Assembly: GCA_011046015.1 (NCBI GenBank)
Contig: DSBO01000121.1
Coordinates: 1-6,666 of the forward strand
Direction of reading: 5' to 3'
DNA length: 6,666 bases
From: Thioalkalivibrio sp.
GTDB lineage: Bacteria; Pseudomonadota; Gammaproteobacteria; SpSt-1174
Below are positions 1 to 6,666 of the stretch, piece after piece (position 1 is the first letter of the stretch; every line of letters begins with the position of its first letter). A program made the position numbers and the translations under genes. Below the pieces are notes generated by a model. That model did no database searches and had not been told where the DNA came from. It worked only from the letters and a program-made list of their open reading frames with translations.

Positions 1-82
1 GATATATACCGCCAAACATCGGGATCGAACACCAAAATATTTTTATCCATCCGCAATCGAATTTATGAGTTTTGGGCAATAG

Positions 83-108
83 CATCTGGCCGGCCGCGGG
101 GCCAGATG
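83..108. other. Perfect inverted repeat (hairpin) upstream of msrP
   Basis: Nine bases at 83-91 (CATCTGGCC) are exactly complementary to 100-108 (GGCCAGATG), around an 8-base GC-only loop. No T-run follows on either strand, so an intrinsic terminator is not supported. It lies 85 bases before the msrP start and could be an operator or a leader hairpin. Bases 1-80 are AT-rich and look intergenic, but I cannot name a convincing promoter there. I see no gene in bases 1-192. Confidence 0.35.
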
Positions 109-180
109 ATCCGGCGTGCCGTTCGCTGAACCCCGGGGCGTCTGGCGCGTCCAACCTGGAAGGCATCGCCCAAACGGGGC

Positions 181-188
181 GGAGGAGG
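181..188 (+). promoter_or_regulatory. Ribosome binding site of msrP
   Basis: GGAGGAGG lies 4 bases before the ATG at 193. It is a near-perfect Shine-Dalgarno sequence and fixes the start of msrP. Confidence 0.8.
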
Positions 189-192
189 CAGC

Positions 193-1134
<942 letters not shown>

Positions 1135-1192
1135 GCTGGGTGCGAGGTGTCGGGTGCAGGACGTCCGGCGAGAGGGGTGTGTGGCAGGTGTT

Positions 1193-1224
1193 GGCGTCAT
1201 CCCTGCGAAGGCGGGGATCCACGG
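1193..1224. repeat. Palindromic intergenic repeat ('IPAKAGIH' type) between msrP and msrQ
   Basis: The core ATCCCTGC (1199-1206), loop GAAG, GCGGGGAT (1211-1218) forms an 8-bp stem with one T-G wobble. It is flanked by GGCGTC and CCACGG. This matches the widespread bacterial element usually read as GTCATTCCCGCGAAAGCGGGAATCC. Its spurious translations are recognisable: VIPAKAGIH in one frame and DPRLRRDD on the other strand. I see only this one copy in the window. It occupies the msrP-msrQ gap and runs into the 5' extension of the msrQ frame, so the amino acids read through it are probably not protein. Confidence 0.8.
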
Positions 1225-1248
1225 ACATTCGATAAGGTCGTTGCAATC

Positions 1249-1860
1249 TTGCAGTCAAAAGCGCTTCTGAAACCCGCGGTCTTCGCCCTCTGCCTGCTGC
1301 CGCTGGCCGGGATGGTCGGCGACGCCTTCACGGGCGGGCTGGGGGTGAACCCGGTCGAGGCGGTGACGCATCGCACCGGGGACTGGACCTTGCGGCTGCT
1401 GCTGGCAACGCTGGCGCTCACGCCGCTGCGGCGGCTGTCCGGCTGGAGCTGGCCGTCGCGGGTGCGGCGCATGGTGGGGCTGTTCGTCTTCTTCTATGCC
1501 TGCCTGCACCTTGCGACCTACCTGTGGCTGGACCAGTTCTTCGACTGGGGTGCAATCGTGGTGGACGTGGGCGAGCGGCCTTTCATCACCGTGGGCATGC
1601 TGGCGTTTCTCGGGCTGCTGCCCCTGGCAGTGACCTCGAACCGGGCCATGCAGCGGCGCCTGGGGCGGCGCTGGAAGGCGCTGCACCGGCTGGTCTACCC
1701 GGTGGCAATACTCGGCGTGCTGCATTTCTGGTGGCTGGTGAAGGCCGACGTGCGAGAGCCGCTGGTCTATGCGCTGATCCTGGCGACATTGCTGGGCTAT
1801 CGCCTGGCGGGGCGACTGCGGGGGGCGAGGGAGCGCGCCCGGGAGCGGCTCAGTACTTGA
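1249..1860 (+). CDS. msrQ: MsrQ, haem-binding membrane subunit of the MsrPQ methionine sulfoxide reductase
   Basis: MsrQ (YedZ) is a multi-pass inner-membrane cytochrome b-type protein of the ferric-reductase-like transmembrane family. It passes electrons to MsrP. From a TTG start at 1249 the product has 203 residues, close to the 211 of E. coli. It has several hydrophobic helices. His87 (ACLHLATY), His146 (ALHRLVYP) and His159 (VLHFWWLVK) match the three key histidines of E. coli MsrQ (91, 151, 164) in order and near-identical spacing. The early GLGVNPVEAVTHRTG and AMQRRLGRRWKALHRLVY are family hallmarks. The frame is open back to a GTG at 1147, but that extension translates the palindromic repeat and lacks a helix. 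TTG at 1249 has only a weak AAGG at 1234-1237 upstream, so the start is uncertain. The 3' end overlaps the convergent gene by 11 bases. Confidence 0.93.
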   Translation: MQSKALLKPAVFALCLLPLAGMVGDAFTGGLGVNPVEAVTHRTGDWTLRLLLATLALTPLRRLSGWSWPSRVRRMVGLFVFFYACLHLATYLWLDQFFDWGAIVVDVGERPFITVGMLAFLGLLPLAVTSNRAMQRRLGRRWKALHRLVYPVAILGVLHFWWLVKADVREPLVYALILATLLGYRLAGRLRGARERARERLST

Positions 1861-2239
1861 ACTGGAACTCGAACATCACGCCGCCCTCGGTGGTCGGCAT
1901 GACGAAGCTCTTCGGCTCCTTCACGTAGTCCCAGTATTCGTAGTCCCAGTTGTCCGGCGAGGGCAGGTCGGCGGGGGTCATGCGCAACGTGCTCGTGCTG
2001 ATGGAGTGCGCGAGGCGCTGGTTGAAAACCTGCAGGCTCTGCGTGGTGTAGTCCACCAGTTGGCGCGCGCGCGTGCCCACGTCGGAGAACACCGAGGGGG
2101 TGTACCGGTAGTCGGGGCCGCTGGCCGGGAAAGGCGCCATCCCGCCTGCATCGGCGGCATGAAGCGGGGTGGAAGCGATGACGGCCATGAGCAGCGTGGC
2201 AGGTAGGCCGTTTCGCAAGCTGTTGAATCGAATGCTCAT
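1850..2239 (-). CDS. Small exported protein of unknown function, under a c-di-GMP riboswitch
   Basis: I do not recognise the family. The 129-residue product starts MSIRFNSLRNGLPATLLMAV and has a typical Sec signal peptide: positive n-region, hydrophobic core to about residue 22, and a likely cut after PLHA (residue 28). The mature part of about 100 residues is rich in Tyr, Trp and Phe. It contains NWDYEYWDY (97-105) and ends in MFEFQFKY. There are no cysteines in the mature part, no lipobox and no later membrane helix, so it is probably periplasmic or surface-associated. The aromatic last residue recalls outer-membrane protein ends, but the protein is too small for a usual barrel. The ATG at 2239 is preferred because AGGA (2248-2245) lies 5 bases upstream; an alternative ATG at 2245 adds two residues. 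An open frame continues to 2392, but it translates the riboswitch. Expression is probably controlled by cyclic di-GMP. It converges on msrQ. Confidence 0.8.
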   Translation of the reverse strand: MSIRFNSLRNGLPATLLMAVIASTPLHAADAGGMAPFPASGPDYRYTPSVFSDVGTRARQLVDYTTQSLQVFNQRLAHSISTSTLRMTPADLPSPDNWDYEYWDYVKEPKSFVMPTTEGGVMFEFQFKY

Positions 2240-2245
2240 CTTCAT

Positions 2246-2332
2246 CCTGGTAACCCCGCTGTCCCGGGGATGTGCCCCTGGACCGGTAGCTTTGCGTCCC
2301 CGCCTTCCGACGGGTTTGCCCTTTTTCAGGTG
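2246..2332 (-). ncRNA. Cyclic di-GMP-I riboswitch (GEMM-I)
   Basis: Read on the - strand, the leader shows the GEMM-I core in order. GGGCAAACCC is at 2321-2312. P2 is CCCGTC (2314-2309), a GGAA GNRA loop (2308-2305) and GGCGGG (2304-2299). The conserved ACGCAAAGC is at 2297-2289. P3 pairs 2283-2275 with 2269-2261 around loop CACAT, with one A-G mismatch. The conserved AGCGGGGTTACC is at 2260-2249. P1 can close as CCTG (2330-2327) with CAGG (2249-2246). GEMM-I RNAs are known to bind cyclic di-GMP through P2/P3 docking, in which the GNRA tetraloop takes part. The GGG of the first motif is intact, which favours c-di-GMP over the cGAMP-binding variants. The 3' strand of P1 overlaps the AGGA ribosome binding site of the exported-protein gene, so ligand binding would be expected to reduce translation. 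The direction of switching is inference. Confidence 0.93.
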
Positions 2333-2350
2333 TGGAGTATCTGTGTGAGA

Positions 2351-2376
2351 ATTGTGGCTTTGCGGGCGCCATTGTA
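2351..2376 (-). promoter_or_regulatory. Possible promoter(s) for the riboswitch-controlled gene
   Basis: There are two candidate -10 boxes on the - strand. CACAAT (2356-2351, 4 of 6) would give a start near 2344, about 12 bases before the riboswitch, with the CRP-type site centred at -41.5. TACAAT (2376-2371, 5 of 6) would place that site between -35 and -10, where binding would repress. Neither has a good -35 box, which suits an activator-dependent promoter. Which one is used cannot be decided from sequence. Confidence 0.4.
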
Positions 2377-2377
2377 A

Positions 2378-2393
2378 TGTGATGGCCATCACA
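2378..2393. promoter_or_regulatory. CRP/Vfr/Clp-type operator in the divergent intergenic region
   Basis: TGTGATGGCCATCACA is a perfect 16-base palindrome and an exact match to the CRP-family consensus TGTGA-N6-TCACA. Its centre is 2385.5. On the - strand it lies 41.5 bases before a start point near 2344 (from -10 candidate CACAAT, 2356-2351), the classic class II activation position. On the + strand it lies about 67 bases before the start point predicted from TATACT at 2441. Either or both divergent genes could be controlled. Which regulator binds cannot be told from the site; CRP, Vfr and Clp share this motif. Confidence 0.7.
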
Positions 2394-2437
2394 GAATGCG
2401 GGGCGTGGGTGGTTTTCCCGGCACGTCCGATTACGGG

Positions 2438-2446
2438 TGATATACT
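2438..2446 (+). promoter_or_regulatory. Extended -10 promoter for the 2479-3078 gene
   Basis: TGATATACT is an extended -10 element (TG-N-TATACT, 5 of 6 matches in the hexamer). It predicts a start near 2453, about 18 bases before the AGGAGG at 2471-2476. No good -35 is visible, which is common for extended -10 promoters. It also shows that the frame's upstream GTG at 2437 is not the start. Confidence 0.55.
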
Positions 2447-2470
2447 GGCCCGACTTTAATATGCCTGCCC

Positions 2471-2476
2471 AGGAGG
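2471..2476 (+). promoter_or_regulatory. Ribosome binding site that decides the start of the 2479-3078 gene
   Basis: AGGAGG is a perfect Shine-Dalgarno core. It lies 2 bases before the ATG at 2479, which is tight, and 8 bases before the in-frame GTG at 2485, which is ideal. The true start is one of these two, not the ATG at 2461. Confidence 0.6.
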
Positions 2477-2478
2477 CC

Positions 2479-3078
2479 ATGCCCGTGGTGACGTTCAAGC
2501 TGACCCTGCCCGCCAGTTCCCCCGACAGCCCCGTGGTATCGGTGGCCGAGGAGGGCGATCTGCCGGAATACGGCCAGGTCTGGGTCTGGGACATGCTGCT
2601 TGCGCAGACGCTGTTCGACCTGGGTGACGACGTGGCCGCCGACGAGTTGAAGGAGATACTCGACCTGTGGGCGGTGAACATGTCGAGCAAGATCCACCAG
2701 CCCTATGACCACATCCGCTCCAAGGGGCATACGGAGATCCGCGAGGACCTTACCCTGGGGGATGTCGAGTCTCCGGGCAACGAGGTAACCATCGGGGTCA
2801 CCGGCAGCGCCCAGGAGATGCCGTCGGTGACGGTCGGCTATTCGGAGGGCATTACCACCCGGGAGAAGGCCCTGGCCGTGATCGCCCTGGCACAGCACTT
2901 CGTGAATCACAATGAGCTGTTTGCCAAGGAGCTCCCGATCCACGTGTTGGCCTTCCGCAAGTACTATGCCGACGTCCGCGCCCACACCGAGCCCGAGTCC
3001 GTGGAAGAGGCTCCACTGTTCGCCATCCAGAAGGCCCTGGAGTACTACAACAGCGTTACCGGCGGGACCATGCAGTAA
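2479..3078 (+). CDS. Acidic cytoplasmic protein of unknown function
   Basis: I do not recognise the family and name no function. From ATG 2479 the product has 199 residues (197 from GTG 2485). It is acidic, with no signal peptide, membrane helix or cysteine, so it is probably a soluble cytoplasmic protein. The N-terminal third holds VWVWDMLLAQTLFDLGDDVAADELKEILDLW (34-64), apparently helical. A central part (about 85-125) looks beta-rich, with NEVTIGVTG and PSVTVGYS. The C-terminal part is helical, with EKALAVIALAQHFVNHNELFAKEL (129-152) and FAIQKALEYYNSV (181-193). The gene is single, with its own extended -10 promoter and strong ribosome binding site. It is divergent from the riboswitch-controlled gene and shares the intergenic CRP-type site, so common control is possible. 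A hairpin follows its stop. Confidence 0.8.
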   Translation: MPVVTFKLTLPASSPDSPVVSVAEEGDLPEYGQVWVWDMLLAQTLFDLGDDVAADELKEILDLWAVNMSSKIHQPYDHIRSKGHTEIREDLTLGDVESPGNEVTIGVTGSAQEMPSVTVGYSEGITTREKALAVIALAQHFVNHNELFAKELPIHVLAFRKYYADVRAHTEPESVEEAPLFAIQKALEYYNSVTGGTMQ

Positions 3079-3090
3079 CGCGGATCAGTC

Positions 3091-3127
3091 CCGGGCACTC
3101 GCCATGCCAAGGCGGTGAGTGTCCCGG
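3091..3127. terminator. Hairpin between convergent genes, possible bidirectional terminator
   Basis: CCGGGCACTCGCC (3091-3103) pairs with 3114-3127 over 13 base pairs, with a single bulged T at 3122 and one G-T wobble. It lies in the 63-base gap between the convergent 2479-3078 gene and the ATPase gene ending at 3142. There is no T-run after it on either strand, so it would be a weak or factor-assisted terminator, or a 3'-end protecting structure. Confidence 0.5.
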
Positions 3128-3141
3128 ATCTGCCGAGGGCC

Positions 3142-4029
3142 TCAGCCTCGATCGAGTCCCCGACGGCCTACCCAGTCCACGGCGAATTGCCGCGCCACAC
3201 GCCCGCTGCGTGACCCACGCTGGGTGGCGAACTGCATCGCCGCCTTCTCGTCCAGCGCCGCCAGGGCCTCGCCGCGCTCATCCAGCCTTTCGATCCAGTG
3301 CCGCACGACGGCCAGATACTCCTCCTGCGTGAAGGGATAGAAGGACAGCCACAGCCCGAAGCGCTCCGACAGCGAGACCTTTTCCTCGATGGCCTCACCC
3401 GGGTGCAGCTCGCCCTCGATCACGCGTGCCGCATCGTTCTCCGCCATGAACTCCGGCATCAGGTGGCGGCGGTTGGAGGTGGCGTAGATCAGCACGTTGT
3501 CGGGCGGCGCCTGCAGCGAGCCGTCGAGGATCGCCTTCAATGCCTTGTAGGCCGGGTCGCCGGCCTCGGAAGAGAGGTCGTCGGTGTAGACCAGGAAACG
3601 CTCGGGACGGTCGCGCAGGGGCGCGACGATCATGGGCAGTTCGACCAGGTGCGCCTTGTCCACCTCGACCATGCGCAGGCCTTCAGTGGCGAAGGCCGTG
3701 AGTAGCGCCTTGACCAGCGAGGATTTGCCGGTGCCGCGCGCGCCCGAGAGCAGGGCGTTGTTGGCGGGCAGGCCGGCCAGGAACTGGCGGGTGTTCTGTA
3801 CCAGGGCCTGTTTCTGCCGGTCGAGGTTGAGCAGATCGTCGAGGGTGACTGGCTGGGGGTGGCGAATGGGGAAGAGGTGGCCGCGGCCGCCAACGGGCCA
3901 CGGGCCAGCGTCCTGGCGCCACTGAAAGGCAAGCGCAGACCAGTCGGGCTCGGACACGTCGCCGGTCCAGTGTTCCAGCCGGGCCAGCAGGCGCTCGCCG
4001 CGTTCGATGAGGGTCTCGAGGTTGGCCAT
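3142..4029 (-). CDS. DUF815-type AAA+ family ATP-binding protein
   Basis: This 295-residue protein is a P-loop ATPase of the DUF815 group, a AAA+-like family whose cellular role is not established. It has Walker A GARGTGKS at 96-103, Walker B FLVYTDD at 145-151 and a sensor-1-like stretch IYATSNRRHLMP at 181-192. Arginines in RSGRVARQF (274-282) could serve as sensor 2. The segments LNLDRQKQALVQNTRQFL before the P-loop and VSLSERFGLWLSFYPFTQEEYL (218-239) after it are characteristic of the family. There is no signal peptide or membrane helix, so it is cytoplasmic. The start ATG at 4029 lies 3 bases after the TAA of the RMD1-family gene, which implies translational coupling. It is the last gene of the - strand cluster. 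A chaperone-like or remodelling role for the upstream membrane protein is inference. Confidence 0.92.
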   Translation of the reverse strand: MANLETLIERGERLLARLEHWTGDVSEPDWSALAFQWRQDAGPWPVGGRGHLFPIRHPQPVTLDDLLNLDRQKQALVQNTRQFLAGLPANNALLSGARGTGKSSLVKALLTAFATEGLRMVEVDKAHLVELPMIVAPLRDRPERFLVYTDDLSSEAGDPAYKALKAILDGSLQAPPDNVLIYATSNRRHLMPEFMAENDAARVIEGELHPGEAIEEKVSLSERFGLWLSFYPFTQEEYLAVVRHWIERLDERGEALAALDEKAAMQFATQRGSRSGRVARQFAVDWVGRRGLDRG

Positions 4030-4032
4030 GGG

Positions 4033-4839
4033 TTAATGTCCGCCGCGGATGAACATCTCGTAGAGCGTGAGTATGATCTCGATGACGATGAGGATGGTGA
4101 TGTACCACTCCACCCGCAGCGTGCGCTTGGCCTGCAGCAGTTCGAGCTGGATCTCGGCCGTGCGGGTGATGACGTCGAGCTTGCGCTCCAGGGCGAGCTG
4201 GCGCTCCTTGAGTTCGTATTCGTCCTCCAGGCGTACGTAGAGCAGTTCCAGCTCCGGCATCTCCCAGAGGATCTCGGGTTTCTCGCCGACCTCCACGCGC
4301 CCGACCATGCGGTGCAGACTCTGCAGTCCGCTGCCGATGTCTCGGATGAGCTGGCGCCCGCGATGCGCCGAGGTGCCTTTTTGCGCCATCGCCGCGGCCT
4401 GTGGCTCGGCCTCGTCGAAGGCCTTGCCGATACGCGCCTCGTATTCGGCGAGCACCACGCTCTTGGCGAGGATGTCGGCGATCACCTGCAGGCGCTCGAT
4501 GCGGGCATCCGCGGTCCATAGCTCGCCGTTGGCGGCCTGGTCGCGGGCCTGCGGCTCGATGTGCAGGCGCAAGGTTTCCGTCTCGGAGCCGCCGACATGG
4601 GGGGCGGCGACCAGTCGCTGCAGCTGGTCGAGGAAGGTGGCCTCTTCCATGGCCTCCACCCCGAAGAACACCACCACGCCATAACGGAACAGCACCGCGC
4701 AGCCGCTGGTGCCCACCGCTACCGTGGGAGGCGAGGAAGCCAGGCGCTCGGCGTTTTCCAGCGCGCGCACGTCGATGCGCTCGCCGACCAGTACCGCCCG
4801 GACCAGGACCTCGGTCCGGCCTGCAAAGAGCTCGCTCAT
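4033..4839 (-). CDS. RMD1/DUF155 (YagE) family membrane-anchored protein
   Basis: The 268-residue product matches the RMD1 family, whose mitochondrial members (yeast Rmd1, human RMND1) include one needed for mitochondrial translation. The bacterial role is not known. The N-terminal domain has GCAVLFRYGVVVFFGV (46-61), the beta-strand pair typical of DUF155. The central helical part contains ILAKSVVLAEYE (123-134) and ILWEMPELELLY (190-201). A charged, probably coiled-coil stretch covers about 202-242. A single hydrophobic helix, WYITILIVIEIILTLYEMF (245-263), lies almost at the C-terminus, so most of the protein faces the cytoplasm. The ATG at 4839 has AAGG close upstream and GGAGG farther up. 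It lies 75 bases after ettA and 3 bases before the ATPase gene, so the three genes are probably transcribed together. Confidence 0.92.
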   Translation of the reverse strand: MSELFAGRTEVLVRAVLVGERIDVRALENAERLASSPPTVAVGTSGCAVLFRYGVVVFFGVEAMEEATFLDQLQRLVAAPHVGGSETETLRLHIEPQARDQAANGELWTADARIERLQVIADILAKSVVLAEYEARIGKAFDEAEPQAAAMAQKGTSAHRGRQLIRDIGSGLQSLHRMVGRVEVGEKPEILWEMPELELLYVRLEDEYELKERQLALERKLDVITRTAEIQLELLQAKRTLRVEWYITILIVIEIILTLYEMFIRGGH

Positions 4840-4847
4840 CGCCTTGT

Positions 4848-4862
4848 GCGCCTCCGGGGCGC
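4848..4862 (-). other. Short hairpin over the upstream GGAGG of the RMD1-family gene
   Basis: GCGCC and GGCGC form a 5-bp stem with a 5-base loop CCGGA on the - strand. The GGAGG (4855-4851) that precedes the RMD1-family start by 11 bases spans the loop and stem. It may limit access to that site, but AAGG nearer the start could serve instead. This is a weak feature. Confidence 0.25.
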
Positions 4863-4914
4863 GCGTTAGGGCCTGTGCATCTACCAGCCGTTCCGATGGC
4901 GGTGTCGACCGGTG

Positions 4915-6582
<1,668 letters not shown>

Positions 6583-6617
6583 GGAATTCCGATTTGCCGT
6601 TGGAGTTCAGGGAGGGA

Positions 6618-6647
6618 ATTATCTAAGGTTCGGTGAACCTCTGCCAG
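6618..6647 (-). promoter_or_regulatory. Probable promoter of ettA, with an inverted repeat in the spacer
   Basis: On the - strand, CTGGCA (6647-6642, 4 of 6) and GATAAT (6623-6618, 5 of 6) are spaced by 18 bases, giving a start near 6611, about 29 bases before the ettA ATG. A perfect inverted repeat AGGTTC-GGT-GAACCT (6626-6640) lies inside the spacer and could be an operator. A further 10-base palindrome, GCCTATAGGC, sits at the window edge (6657-6666). Confidence 0.5.
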
Positions 6648-6666
6648 CTGGACAGAGCCTATAGGC

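Noticed and set aside
83..108. Rho-independent terminator of an upstream gene
   Set aside because: The stem is strong but no T-run follows on either strand, so it is listed only as an inverted repeat.
1193..1224. A single CRISPR repeat or transposon end
   Set aside because: There is only one copy, with no spacers, transposase or target duplications. The sequence fits the common palindromic intergenic repeat.
2240..2392. N-terminal extension of the exported protein to 180 residues
   Set aside because: The extra residues translate the riboswitch and hide the signal peptide. The AGGA-ATG pair at 2248-2237 gives a normal secreted protein.
1797..2690. 297-codon open frame on the - strand through the riboswitch region
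   Set aside because: It runs through the riboswitch, the CRP-type site and the + strand gene's start in another frame. Its composition is incoherent and it has no start signal.
3683..4519. 278-codon open frame on the - strand across the RMD1 and ATPase genes
   Set aside because: It lies out of frame with two clearly recognisable proteins, is rich in Arg, Pro, Ala and Gly, and has no motif.

Overview
This window looks like chromosome of a GC-rich gammaproteobacterium. The basis is a 555-residue EttA with the usual ABC-F layout, an msrP-msrQ pair, strong Shine-Dalgarno sequences and GC-rich codon choice. A free-living lineage such as the Chromatiales/Ectothiorhodospiraceae would fit, but I cannot fix the genus. 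I see no transposase, integrase, phage gene, CRISPR array, tRNA or rRNA.

Left part (about 1-1860, + strand): msrP, a Tat-exported molybdopterin enzyme that repairs oxidised methionines in periplasmic proteins, is followed by msrQ, its haem-containing membrane electron donor. A short palindromic intergenic repeat of the 'IPAKAGIH' type lies between them. It separates the two genes and makes the msrQ start ambiguous; I favour TTG at 1249.

Middle part (1850-3141): a small exported protein of unknown function on the - strand converges on msrQ and overlaps its end by 11 bases. Its leader carries a clear GEMM-I cyclic-di-GMP riboswitch at 2246-2332. The closing stem of this riboswitch contains the gene's own ribosome binding site. 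Upstream lies a perfect CRP/Vfr/Clp-type palindrome at 2378-2393. The divergent partner on the + strand is an acidic cytoplasmic protein of unknown function behind an extended -10 promoter. It ends at a strong hairpin that separates it from the next, convergent gene cluster. This second-messenger control region is the most interesting part of the window.

Right part (3142-6666, - strand): transcription runs from ettA (ABC-F translation factor), to an RMD1/DUF155 family protein with a C-terminal membrane anchor, to a DUF815-type AAA+ ATPase. The last two genes are only 3 bases apart. A plausible promoter precedes ettA. The RMD1 protein and the ATPase are probably co-translated. A working link of the cluster to translation or to the membrane is inference.
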